Source: an uncultured Ruminococcus sp. (lineage in GTDB: Bacteria; Bacillota; Clostridia; Oscillospirales; Ruminococcaceae). From it: a stretch of 64,000 nt of DNA. The stretch is from NCBI GenBank assembly GCA_947169885.1, contig CAMVRM010000006.1, forward strand, positions 1 to 64,000, in the 5' to 3' direction. Each line of letters starts with the position of its first letter. Position 1 is the first letter of the stretch. This document shows positions 32,151-41,046 of the stretch, in pieces. Made by a program: the position numbers and the translations under genes. The notes under the pieces were generated by a model that worked only from the letters and a program-made list of their open reading frames with translations, was not told the origin of the DNA and made no database searches.

Positions 32151-32696
32151 TCACGAAGTAGCCTTCTTGGTGTACTGCTTGTAAGTGAATGTGGAAATCT
32201 TAACGTGAGTCTTGGTAGCCTTCCAGTCATCCCACTGTACAGCATCAGGATACTCACCAACCATCTCGTCGCCGGTGGTCTTAGCCCACATAACTACGAA
32301 GCTCTCTTCACCGTTGATAGTGTTCTTCTGTACCTTGAATACGCCAGCCTCATCGCCGTTCTCTCTGAGGACTCTTGCGATCTTCTCTGCGCCCGCATCG
32401 GACTGAGAAGACTTAGCAGTGTAAACAGTGTTGTTAGTGATCTTGAACTTATTAGCACCTGTATCAGTAGTAGTACCCTTCAGGCAGTCAGACATTGCAA
32501 AGCCCTGAGTCTCAGCGTCAGCAAGCAGTTCAGCGCAAGCGTTGTAAGCGGTCTTAGCGTTAGAGTTAGCGGTCTTAAGTCTGGACTTCTTAACGTAGTT
32601 CAGCATCGAAGGAACGAGGATAGCAGCGAGAACGCCGATGATAGCGATAACAACTACCAGTTCAACCAGGGTAAAACCTTTCTGTGTCTTTTTCAT
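32151..32696 (-). CDS. Type IV pilin-like protein
   Basis: A 181-residue prepilin: leader MKKTQKG, cleavage before F8, then the signature FTLVELVVVIAIIGVLAAIL with Glu at mature position 5. The C-terminal ~130 residues form the globular head. A strong RBS (GGAGGG) and a consensus promoter precede it, and a terminator follows, so it is a single-gene unit with no pilus assembly genes nearby. In cellulolytic ruminococci a pilin-like protein of this kind has been linked to cellulose adhesion, which is one possible role. Confidence 0.88.
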   Translation of the reverse strand: MKKTQKGFTLVELVVVIAIIGVLAAILVPSMLNYVKKSRLKTANSNAKTAYNACAELLADAETQGFAMSDCLKGTTTDTGANKFKITNNTVYTAKSSQSDAGAEKIARVLRENGDEAGVFKVQKNTINGEESFVVMWAKTTGDEMVGEYPDAVQWDDWKATKTHVKISTFTYKQYTKKATS

Positions 32697-32791
32697 AGGA
32701 AAATCCCTCCATAAAAATATAAATTCTTTTTGTGGCTCTGCCACGCTTCTTGTCTCGGAGCTGTTCGCCGCAACCCCTTGACTGTAATTAT

Positions 32792-32820
32792 ATTATACAA
32801 CCGGTTCGCCGAAATGTCAA
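32792..32820 (-). promoter_or_regulatory. Strong promoter of the pilin gene
   Basis: On the minus strand TTGACA (32815-32820), a 17-bp spacer and TATAAT (32792-32797), an exact consensus match, giving a leader of about 90 nt. The rest of the gap up to 33042 is AT-rich and shows nothing else recognisable. Confidence 0.88.
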
Positions 32821-33042
32821 GCCTTTTTTTCCATTTTTTTTAACTTTGTAGGCTTTCACAAATCGCACACGAAAATATTTAGCAGATTAAACAAACTAGA
32901 CCGTTTTTCTGCACATTTTTTACACTTTTTTGTGATAAAACAGTGAAATTTGTCGCCTGATTTGTCTATATGATAATATGTATATCAAAAATCCTTGAAA
33001 GTTTTTATTCAAAATAACATACGATTTACCGCTCGAAAAACT

Positions 33043-33519
33043 TTATTTTACAGCCGCAAAAGCCGAAAATCCGAGAAGCGTTGCAACAGTTATGATGACC
33101 GCCGCAAGGATAACGCCGCACATCACCGCAAGAACGCTCTTTTTGAAGTCCATGTCGAGCATACTTGCCGCAAGCGTTCCCGTCCATGCGCCCGTCCCCG
33201 GGAGAGGTATCCCCACGAACAGCATGAGCGCCCAGAACAGACCTTTGCCTGCTTTTTCTTTCAGCTTTTCGCCGCCCTTGTGACCCTTTTCGAGACACCA
33301 CGAGAAGAACTTCCCGATAACGGGCTTATCCTTGCCCCATTCGAGAAAACGCCTTGCAAAAAAGAAAATGAACGGAACGGGTATCATGTTGCCGATCATT
33401 GAGATCGCAACGGCGGTCTGCCATTTCACGCCCATGCCCGTGCCTATCGGGATAGCGCCCCTCAGCTCAATTATCGGCACCATTGAGATAAGCAGTGTGA
33501 GAAGATATTTTGTCAGCAT
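33043..33519 (-). CDS. Small multidrug export protein family (COG2426-like)
   Basis: A 158-residue membrane protein. It starts MLTKYLLTLLISMVPIIELR and contains the family signatures IELRGAIPIG and GIPLPGTGAWTG, with about four hydrophobic segments. The family is annotated as small multidrug export, though transport has little direct proof. Monocistronic on the minus strand. Confidence 0.82.
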   Translation of the reverse strand: MLTKYLLTLLISMVPIIELRGAIPIGTGMGVKWQTAVAISMIGNMIPVPFIFFFARRFLEWGKDKPVIGKFFSWCLEKGHKGGEKLKEKAGKGLFWALMLFVGIPLPGTGAWTGTLAASMLDMDFKKSVLAVMCGVILAAVIITVATLLGFSAFAAVK

Positions 33520-33616
33520 TTTTTTACTTTCCTTTCGTCTACCGTTTATTTGTGTATACCTTTGTTATCTTAACATGAGAGTATTGACACTTTATAAATA
33601 TTCCGTGTACTATATG

Positions 33617-34411
33617 TTATATTCTTCTGCCGAAACACCAGAAAGCCACCGCACTTGCCGCCGCAACATTCAGCGAATCGACACCGTTCATCATCGGGAT
33701 ACGCACAGTCAGGTCACACTCCGAAAGCGTTTCGGACGAAATGCCGTTGTTTTCGTTGCCCATGACGACTGCGAGCCTGCCTGTCGGCGGTTCAAGCCCG
33801 TCAAGGCTCATGCTGTTTTCGGTGAGCGCCATTCCCGCCATTTTGAAGCCGAAACGCTTTACATCTGCGGCGTTTTCGCAGAAAGTCCACGGCGCTTGAA
33901 AAACCGTTCCTACGCCCACTCTTGCGGCACGGCGGCTGAGAGGGTCGGCACAGCCCTTTGTCAGCAGAACAGCGTCCATTCCGAGAGCCGCCGCCGAACG
34001 GAATATCGCCCCGACGTTCGTTGGATTCACAACATTTTCAAGCACTGCCACACGCCCGGCGTTCTTGCAGACTTGTTCCACAGTCGGCAGAGGACGGCGG
34101 TGCATCGCACAAAGCACACCCCTGACCAGCTTGAAGCCTGCTATCTGCGAAAGAAGTTCATCATCGCCGACATAAATTTCGAGTTCGTCATGACCGCTCA
34201 GAAGTTCAAGCGACTGTTCCAGCTCGTCACGCCCGACAAGCGCTTTGTACGGCAGATAACCTGCCGCAAGCGCACGCTCAATAACACGCAGGCTCTCGGC
34301 GATAAACAAGCCCTCTTTCGGCTCGAAGTAATGCCTGAGTGCATTCTCTCCCAGCCTGAACAGCGAAACTTCCTCGCACCCGAGATCACTCACCTCAATA
34401 ATATTCGCCAT
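33617..34411 (-). CDS. SpoU-family RNA 2'-O-methyltransferase
   Basis: A 264-residue SPOUT enzyme. N-terminal RNA-binding part about 1-105; the catalytic knot domain has LENVVNPTNVGAIFRSAAAL, the central LTKGCADPLSRRAARVGVGT, LAVVMGNENNGIS and VRIPMMNGVDSLNVAAASAV, the three SpoU motifs that bind SAM. It probably methylates a ribose in tRNA or rRNA; the exact nucleotide cannot be assigned. Confidence 0.88.
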   Translation of the reverse strand: MANIIEVSDLGCEEVSLFRLGENALRHYFEPKEGLFIAESLRVIERALAAGYLPYKALVGRDELEQSLELLSGHDELEIYVGDDELLSQIAGFKLVRGVLCAMHRRPLPTVEQVCKNAGRVAVLENVVNPTNVGAIFRSAAALGMDAVLLTKGCADPLSRRAARVGVGTVFQAPWTFCENAADVKRFGFKMAGMALTENSMSLDGLEPPTGRLAVVMGNENNGISSETLSECDLTVRIPMMNGVDSLNVAAASAVAFWCFGRRI

Positions 34412-34571
34412 ACTTAAAAATTATCACTCCCCTATTAATAGTATAACATATTATATCATAAGTGCCTGTTATTGTCAAATGATGCTGTATAAAATACGCC
34501 TGTACAGAACTTTATCTCTTATTTCTTATTTTTTTAAAAATTGATTTGCGTGCCGTCCGAGGGACAAGACC

Positions 34572-34600
34572 TTGCATTTTATTGAGAAATGTAGTATAAT
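34572..34600 (+). promoter_or_regulatory. Promoter of the 34640-37696 gene
   Basis: TTGCAT (34572-34577), 17 bp, TATAAT (34595-34600), 39 bp before the ATG. Confidence 0.75.
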
Positions 34601-34639
34601 AGATTTGGATATAAAAAACAGAAAGCGGTGACGTGAATC

Positions 34640-37600
34640 ATGACCCCTAACTATTATACACTTCTCGGGCTAAACGTCGATACCTTTATCAGTGACCCTG
34701 CGGAACTTGACAAAAGGCTCGAAGCCGTTAAGCTTGAATGGAATAAACAGAACAATACCGATATAAACTCATACGTTGCGACTTATTACACAAGCGGCGT
34801 TGTCAAAGAAGCTTACAATGACCCTGCACGCTGGAAAAGCATCTACGAACAGGCTAAGGCGCAGACCGATGACGCTATCATGAACTATCTCATGCTGTCC
34901 TCGGGAAAGGGCTTTCTCTACGAAAAAGAGATCGAGAGCTGCTCAAAGAACAAGAATATTGCGGCTTCCGTTGACTACGTGAGACGCATAGCCGAGGCTC
35001 AGGGCATCGAGATACGGCAGAACGCCGGAACTGCTCAGAAGTCATCGGCAAAGAAAGTCAAACTGTCGCTCGCAGACTTCGAGCCGCAGTCGAAGATCGC
35101 TTTCTCTGCACCAACAAAATCCTGTACCGTCAACTTGCAGTGCGCCGATTTCTATGACTTTCTGCGCAAGTACTCAAAGCAGAGCGGCATAGCTACTCAG
35201 GTATATTTTACCACTGACACCGCCCCCGAAGTATGCGCAAAAGCCGCCGAGGAGATAATCTCGGCTTGGAGCGGCAAAAAGGAGAACACCGAAAAGACCG
35301 CCGTTGAGAACGTCTGCACGATCATCAAAAAATTCGCTGTACAGGACGACAAGTGTTCACAGGAAAACTATAACAAGCACCTTAAATACACAAGCATCAA
35401 GGCAGTTCTTGACAGCGTGTGGTCGCCCATGTCCAAGCTTGACGAAAAAGACAGGATACTCAGCGGCGAGGCTCAGATGAGCATTATCTCAGACCTTGAA
35501 AAGGTTGTCGGAAACCGTGCAGGCGCAGAGTCTGTCCTCGAAAGCTACTGCCGTGAGAAAAAGATCTCGACCGAGATGACCGACAAGGCTGACAGAGCAT
35601 TCTGTCCGTTCTGTTCGAGCGTGTTCAAGAAACAGGGCGCACAGATGCCCGACAGCTGTCCCGTCTGCCGTCACAGCTTCGTCATGAAATGCCCCAAGTG
35701 CGGCAAAAACATCAACTACGCCGAAAAGCGTGAATGCTCCTGCGGCTTTGACTTAGGGATATATCCCACCGTTTCAAAGCTATGCGAAGATGCAGGAAAC
35801 TTTATCGGCACGCTGAATTTCGATTACGCCGAAGCTATCCTTGCTGACGTTGAAAAGCGCTGGAAGAACTTCCCCGAAGCAGTTGAAGCAAGAACTATGC
35901 TCACTCAGAAGAAAGGGCTTGTCGGAAAAATGGTCGGCTCGCTCGAAAAGTATATGTCGGCAAGGGAGTTCATTTCCGCAAAGGCTGAGTACGAGCGCAT
36001 CTGCAAGGCAGTCCCCGGGTACAGCGACACAGCTGTTGAGATGCGCATAAACACTGAACTGGAAGAAGCCGAAAACCTGTTCAAGCGTTTCAGGAGCGAG
36101 AACGATCAGCAGGAAAAACTGCGGCTTCTCATCGAGATAAAGAAGCTGGTCGAGGATTATCCGGGAGTTGACAGCGAACTCAGCAGTATACCTCCCATGC
36201 CTATAACTTCCTGCACAGCAGGCGTTGACCCGAACACGGGCTTTACAAATCTTCAATGGGTGTCGCCCGATCCTGACGGCACTGTTGAATTTGAACTCCG
36301 CAGAAAGGCTTTCAGCAAGCCTGTCAGCGCCAGTGACGGCGAACTTGTGGCAAAGACCACCGACAAAGGCTTCTCCGACAAAAGCGTAAAAGAGGGCGAA
36401 GCTTATTTCTACTCGATAACGGCGGTCAGAGGACGCACACGTTCAAAGCCTGTCATTATCCCGAAGCTGTTCGCCATTTTCCCGACTTTCAAAAGCACGC
36501 CCGAGGTGAACTGCGACGAAACGATGATAGAAGTCAGCTGGAAAGTCAACATGGGCAAAATGACTGCCGAAGTTTTCCGCAGTGAGAACCCCATGATACA
36601 GAAATACGGCGACGGAGTAAAAGTGCGTGACTGCGGTCAGAACGGCTTTGTCGACACCGATCTTAAAGTTGGCAGGACTTATTACTACCTTGTGTTCTTC
36701 CGTATCGACATTGAGGGCAAGGCTTATATCTCAAAGCCGTTCCCGATAAAGGGCACAACTGCACGAAAGGGCAGACCCGTAAAGCTTGACATAAAGGCGA
36801 GCGACAGCATCAAGGGACGTTTTGAAGCGGCGATAACCGAGGGCATGGAGTTCTCGGCGCAGATACAGCTTTATACTGCCGCGATGAACAGCTTTGTGAG
36901 CGGAACTTCCTTACAGCTCACACAGCTGACTTCAAGCTTCGGCATGAAGAGGCTGAACTTCGTCAACAGCGGCACGGGAATACTCACGTTCGATCTTCCC
37001 GAGGGCGAAAGCTGTTATGTTTATCCCGTGACGGTGACGGGTAACAATGCGGTTCTGGGCGAGCCTGTCTTTGCGGAAAACTACAAGCAGATAGGCGTGC
37101 GCCCCCTGAAAATGGACGGCATGAACCTGCATATCGAACTTGAAGAATGGGTAAAGGATCAGGAGATGCTTTACGTCTGCTGGAGAAACGACAGGTATCC
37201 CGAGGAACTGAACGAAAAAGGCAACTCAAAAATTTCTGTCAACAGGCGCAACTATCAGTCAGAGGGCATTGTTATCCCGAATGTTGTGCAGAAGAACTAT
37301 TATATAAAAGGCTTTGTCAAGTCGGGCGGAAATGAGCATCCCATATTCAAGACCGAGTTTTTGAATGCGAAAAAACTGGATATAGTTTACAGCTTTGCCT
37401 ACACGGGATTGCTGAGCAAGCAGTTAAAGATAACTATGACCATGAGTGAACCCTCACCGCTCCCCGAATTGTCGCTGAGAGTAATGGCAGGTTCCAGTGC
37501 GCCTGTGTATGAAAGTTCGGGAACGGAACTGTGCGTTATCCCTGCGGACAACGAAGCAAAAAAAGAACACACATTCGTTCTGCCGGGCAAGCTCAGCAAG

Positions 37601-37696
37601 AATTTAAGAGGAAAACTGTTCCTTGTCAATGACGAGGACAAGAATATTTACAGGATGCTGCTCAAATCGGGTGAGAGCACGCTCCTCGTACACTGA
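34640..37696 (+). CDS. 1018-aa J-like / zinc-ribbon / FN3-like protein
   Basis: Not a named family to me. Residues 1-75 (NYYTLLGLNVDTFISDPAEL, then a helix and YNDPARWKSIYEQAK) resemble the start of a DnaJ-type domain but lack a clear HPD. Residues about 315-380 hold three zinc-knuckle-like pairs (CPFCSSVF, CPVCRHSF, CPKCGKNI, CSCGFDLG). A helical stretch (about 385-510) follows, then at least two fibronectin-III-like domains (about 515-710) and beta-rich C-terminal domains to 1018. There is no signal peptide, so it is presumably cytoplasmic. It may be a scaffold or signalling protein; it is not part of the following aro operon by function. Confidence 0.6.
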   Translation: MTPNYYTLLGLNVDTFISDPAELDKRLEAVKLEWNKQNNTDINSYVATYYTSGVVKEAYNDPARWKSIYEQAKAQTDDAIMNYLMLSSGKGFLYEKEIESCSKNKNIAASVDYVRRIAEAQGIEIRQNAGTAQKSSAKKVKLSLADFEPQSKIAFSAPTKSCTVNLQCADFYDFLRKYSKQSGIATQVYFTTDTAPEVCAKAAEEIISAWSGKKENTEKTAVENVCTIIKKFAVQDDKCSQENYNKHLKYTSIKAVLDSVWSPMSKLDEKDRILSGEAQMSIISDLEKVVGNRAGAESVLESYCREKKISTEMTDKADRAFCPFCSSVFKKQGAQMPDSCPVCRHSFVMKCPKCGKNINYAEKRECSCGFDLGIYPTVSKLCEDAGNFIGTLNFDYAEAILADVEKRWKNFPEAVEARTMLTQKKGLVGKMVGSLEKYMSAREFISAKAEYERICKAVPGYSDTAVEMRINTELEEAENLFKRFRSENDQQEKLRLLIEIKKLVEDYPGVDSELSSIPPMPITSCTAGVDPNTGFTNLQWVSPDPDGTVEFELRRKAFSKPVSASDGELVAKTTDKGFSDKSVKEGEAYFYSITAVRGRTRSKPVIIPKLFAIFPTFKSTPEVNCDETMIEVSWKVNMGKMTAEVFRSENPMIQKYGDGVKVRDCGQNGFVDTDLKVGRTYYYLVFFRIDIEGKAYISKPFPIKGTTARKGRPVKLDIKASDSIKGRFEAAITEGMEFSAQIQLYTAAMNSFVSGTSLQLTQLTSSFGMKRLNFVNSGTGILTFDLPEGESCYVYPVTVTGNNAVLGEPVFAENYKQIGVRPLKMDGMNLHIELEEWVKDQEMLYVCWRNDRYPEELNEKGNSKISVNRRNYQSEGIVIPNVVQKNYYIKGFVKSGGNEHPIFKTEFLNAKKLDIVYSFAYTGLLSKQLKITMTMSEPSPLPELSLRVMAGSSAPVYESSGTELCVIPADNEAKKEHTFVLPGKLSKNLRGKLFLVNDEDKNIYRMLLKSGESTLLVH

Positions 37697-37734
37697 CGGT
37701 TTCTGTCACCCGAAAGATCAGAAAGGATCATATT

Positions 37735-38844
37735 ATGAGATTCAATGTTGAGTTAAAACGTGTTGTTGACGATTCGTATGACATCGAGATAGGTCACTCG
37801 CTGACCGAAAGCTGTGTTGCAGACGTAAAAAACGGACTGCTGGGGAATGTGAAGAACATTGCAGTCGTTACCGATTCAAACGTTTTGCCGCTTTATGCCG
37901 ATGATATATGCAAAAGGCTCTGCGATGAGGGTTTGAACGCACGGCTGTTCACTATCCCCGCAGGCGAGGAGAGCAAGACACGTCAGATGAAGGAGTTCGT
38001 TGAGGACAGTATGCTCGAAGCAGGCTTTCGGCGTGACTGCGGAGTGCTTGCGATAGGCGGCGGCGTTGTCACCGACCTTGCAGGCTTTGTTGCAGGAACG
38101 TTCGGCAGAGGTGTGCCTTTTGCGAATTACGCTACCACACTGCTTGCGGCGGCTGATGCGTCTGTCGGCGGAAAAACAGCTGTCGACACTCCCCTTGCGA
38201 CTAACCTTATCGGCATTTTCAACCAGCCGAAAAAAGTATACATCGACATCGACACATGGCGCACGCTCCCCGAAAGACAGCTCAAAAGCGGTCTTTCCGA
38301 AACGATAAAGCACGGGTGCTTAGGCGACAGAGAATTGTTTGAATTTCTCGAAAAGAACATGGACAAGGTGCTTTCGCTCGACACAGCCGCCTGCGAATAC
38401 ATCGCCGAAAGAAACGTTCGTGTCAAGTATGACATCGTTATGCGTGACGAACGTGAGGCGAGCCTGCGTGAAGTGCTGAACCTGGGTCACACAGTCGGCA
38501 GGGCTATCGAAACGCTCAGCGGTTACAGACTGCTTCACGGCGAGGCTGTTTCAATAGGGCTTGTCGCTCAGGCGATACTCGGTCAGAAGCACGGTTTTAT
38601 CTCGGCAGAGAACGTTAAGCGTGTGACAGAACTGCTCAAAGCCGCAGGACTGCCTGTTTCTATCCCCGATTACATTGACCGCACCGAACTTGTCAGAAAG
38701 CTTTACACCGACAAGAAAGTGCGCAACGGAAAACTGCGCTTTGTTTTCCAGAAAGAGATAGGCGGCGTTGTTGAGTTTGAGGGCGGCAGATACGGCTTGG
38801 AGATAGCTGAGGACGAGATAGCCGCAGTGCTGGAGGAAATGTAA
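37735..38844 (+). CDS. aroB: 3-dehydroquinate synthase
   Basis: A 369-residue enzyme that converts DAHP to 3-dehydroquinate, step two of the shikimate pathway. Seen: the NAD-binding glycine run IGGGVVTDLAGFVAGTFGRG, DASVGGKTAVD, NLIGIFNQPKKV, the metal ligands in SETIKHG and LNLGHTVGRAIE, and HGEAVSIG. Length is typical. It heads an aromatic amino-acid cluster with aroA two bases after its stop and aroC further on. Confidence 0.95.
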   Translation: MRFNVELKRVVDDSYDIEIGHSLTESCVADVKNGLLGNVKNIAVVTDSNVLPLYADDICKRLCDEGLNARLFTIPAGEESKTRQMKEFVEDSMLEAGFRRDCGVLAIGGGVVTDLAGFVAGTFGRGVPFANYATTLLAAADASVGGKTAVDTPLATNLIGIFNQPKKVYIDIDTWRTLPERQLKSGLSETIKHGCLGDRELFEFLEKNMDKVLSLDTAACEYIAERNVRVKYDIVMRDEREASLREVLNLGHTVGRAIETLSGYRLLHGEAVSIGLVAQAILGQKHGFISAENVKRVTELLKAAGLPVSIPDYIDRTELVRKLYTDKKVRNGKLRFVFQKEIGGVVEFEGGRYGLEIAEDEIAAVLEEM

Positions 38845-38846
38845 AA

Positions 38847-40070
38847 ATGGATATTCGTATCGTACCAAAACTGCTCTCGGGCGATGTCACTCCGCCTGCT
38901 TCAAAGAGCGTGGCACACAGACTGATGATCGCAGCGGCACTCGCAAAGGGGCGCACGGTGATAAGCAACATCTACCCCTCGAAAGACATACTCGCAACGA
39001 TCGACTGCCTGAAACAGCTGGGCGCTGAGATCGTTTTAGAGGGTGACACGGCTGTTGTGAACGGCATCGAAACTGCTCCCGAAAGGGCTGTGCTGGACTG
39101 CGGTGAAAGCGGTTCAACGCTTAGATTCCTTATCCCTGTGGCGTGTGCGCTGGGTGTTGAGACAACTTTTATCGGTCACGGCAGGCTTCCCGAACGCCCC
39201 ATAACTCCCTACGTTGAAGAACTCCCGAAGCACGGCATTTCGCTGGACTATAACGGCACTATGCCCTTTACCGTCAGCGGAAAACTTACAGGCGGCGAGT
39301 TCAGGCTCGCAGGCGACATATCCTCTCAGTTCATCACGGGGCTTATGCTCGCTCTGCCGCTCATCGGCGGCGAAAACCGCATAACGCTCACAACGGCGCT
39401 GGAATCAAAGCCCTATGTCGACATAACCCGTGGCTGTCTTGAACAGTTCGGCTGCAAGGTCAATGTTGACGAACAAGGCTTCTCCGTCCCGGGCACTCAG
39501 CTTATCCCCTGCGACTGCTCCGTTGAAGCGGATTATTCTCAGGCGGCATTCTTTGAAGTTGCAAAAACGCTCGGCTCAAATGTTAATATTCGGGGGCTAA
39601 ATGTAAATTCTTTTCAAGGTGATAAAAAAATCGTTGAAATCTGTGAAGAAATAGTGTATAATAATAGTAGTATTCTAAAAGCGTTTGAAGCTGACTGCTC
39701 GGATATACCCGATCTTGTGCCGATACTTGCGGTACTCGGCTGTTTTTGCGAGGGTACGAGCCGCATAACCAACGCCGCAAGACTTCGCATAAAAGAGTGC
39801 GACAGACTTTCTGCAATGGCTCAGAGCCTTAATGCCTGCGGCGGTAAAGTAACAGAACTTGACGATGGTCTTGTTATCGAGGGCGTGGGAATGCTTTCGG
39901 GCGGAACTGTCCCCGACTTCAACGATCACCGCATACCTATGGCAATGGCGATAGCCGCCACACGCAGCCGTGAGCCGATAACGATACTCGGCGCACAGTG
40001 CGTCTCAAAATCCTACCCCGACTTTTTTGAGGTGTATAAAAGCTTAGGCGGCTGTTTCGAGGTGCTTTGA
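38847..40070 (+). CDS. aroA: 3-phosphoshikimate 1-carboxyvinyltransferase (EPSP synthase)
   Basis: A 407-residue EPSP synthase joining shikimate-3-phosphate and PEP. Seen: GDVTPPASKSVAHRLMIAAA (substrate loop), LDCGESGSTLRFLIP, the catalytic DISSQFITGLMLALP, RIKECDRLSAMA and DHRIPMAMAIAA. The PEP-loop reads CGESGSTLRF instead of the class I glyphosate-sensitive LGNAGTAMRP, so it is of the class II-like, PEP-loop variant type. The RBS lies in the end of aroB. Confidence 0.95.
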   Translation: MDIRIVPKLLSGDVTPPASKSVAHRLMIAAALAKGRTVISNIYPSKDILATIDCLKQLGAEIVLEGDTAVVNGIETAPERAVLDCGESGSTLRFLIPVACALGVETTFIGHGRLPERPITPYVEELPKHGISLDYNGTMPFTVSGKLTGGEFRLAGDISSQFITGLMLALPLIGGENRITLTTALESKPYVDITRGCLEQFGCKVNVDEQGFSVPGTQLIPCDCSVEADYSQAAFFEVAKTLGSNVNIRGLNVNSFQGDKKIVEICEEIVYNNSSILKAFEADCSDIPDLVPILAVLGCFCEGTSRITNAARLRIKECDRLSAMAQSLNACGGKVTELDDGLVIEGVGMLSGGTVPDFNDHRIPMAMAIAATRSREPITILGAQCVSKSYPDFFEVYKSLGGCFEVL

Positions 40071-40071
40071 C

Positions 40072-40482
40072 ATGGGCGAATTCAAGGGTGCGGCAGGCGC
40101 TGCCATAACCGACAGCGAGGGGCGCATACTTTTAGTAAAACGCTGTGACTGCGGAAAGTGGGGCATTCCGGGCGGACTTATGGAGTTCGGCGAAACGCTC
40201 GCACAGACGGCTGTCCGTGAAGCGAAAGAAGAAACAGGTCTTGACATAGAACTTGACAAGCTGGTGGGCGTTTATTCGGGTTATCTCACCCGTGACGGAA
40301 AACGTCAGCCGATAGTGGGGCTGTTTGCGGCTCATGCAGTCGGCGGCGAACTTTACTGCGACAGGATCGAAACGGCAGAACTTGGCTGGTTCACGAAAGA
40401 CACTCTCCCTGAGATATACTGTCAGCAGCATATCGACATGATAAACGACTTCTTCACAGGCAAAACAGGCTTTTACAGATAA
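40072..40482 (+). CDS. NUDIX hydrolase
   Basis: A 136-residue protein with the NUDIX box GGLMEFGETLAQTAVREAKE followed by ETGLDI, which binds Mg and the diphosphate linkage. The N-terminal strand (KGAAGAAITDSEGRILLVKR) is typical of the fold. The start is one base after the aroA stop. Substrate unknown; house-cleaning of a nucleotide derivative is usual. Confidence 0.88.
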   Translation: MGEFKGAAGAAITDSEGRILLVKRCDCGKWGIPGGLMEFGETLAQTAVREAKEETGLDIELDKLVGVYSGYLTRDGKRQPIVGLFAAHAVGGELYCDRIETAELGWFTKDTLPEIYCQQHIDMINDFFTGKTGFYR

Positions 40483-40497
40483 AAAGGAGACACGGCT

Positions 40498-40839
40498 ATG
40501 GGATTTTTAAAAGGCTTTTTAAGCGCTTTCAGAGGTGAAGACATTGATACCGAAAGCAGGGGCGGCAGTTCGTCAGGAATGGGTATGCTCAGGACTGTCA
40601 GGAACGGCGGCTATAACAAGGCATCGGTGCTGAATGCGATAGATGCTCTTAATTCCGAGATATTCGCACTTACAGATGCTTATGAAAAAAAGTCGAAGGG
40701 CGAAAGCTTCACTGTTCCTCAGCCTGTCCTGATGCCTGCTTTGGACAAGGTATCGGCAGGCGGCTTTAACGAAGATGATGTTGATGCTTATATCGCAGAT
40801 ATGAAAGCAAGTATTGCAAAGCTGAGAGAACAGCTTTGA
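40498..40839 (+). CDS. Unknown 113-aa protein, weakly DivIVA-like
   Basis: A small protein starting MGFLKGFLSAFRGEDIDTES. GGYNKASVLNAIDALNSEIF followed by a helix and GGFNEDDVDAYIADMKASI gives two GGxxxxxVxxxI pieces that recall the N-terminal motif of DivIVA/GpsB coiled-coil proteins, but it is too short to be sure. It has a good RBS (AAAGGAG) and sits between the NUDIX gene and aroC. Confidence 0.5.
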   Translation: MGFLKGFLSAFRGEDIDTESRGGSSSGMGMLRTVRNGGYNKASVLNAIDALNSEIFALTDAYEKKSKGESFTVPQPVLMPALDKVSAGGFNEDDVDAYIADMKASIAKLREQL

Positions 40840-41046
40840 TAAATATATTGATCTCCCAATTAAATCTTGAATCTGTTTTCAGATGAATGCGTAAAAACGA
40901 TGTAAAATCGACATAATCATGAATTGGCTTTATAAATGATTCAAGAGTTAATTGGTACAGCAATAGTAAACAGGAAAGTAAAAAAGTGATCCTGCTTTGA
41001 GGCAGGACTATTCGGAGCAGCCGAATTAGAAAAGGGAGGAAGTAAA

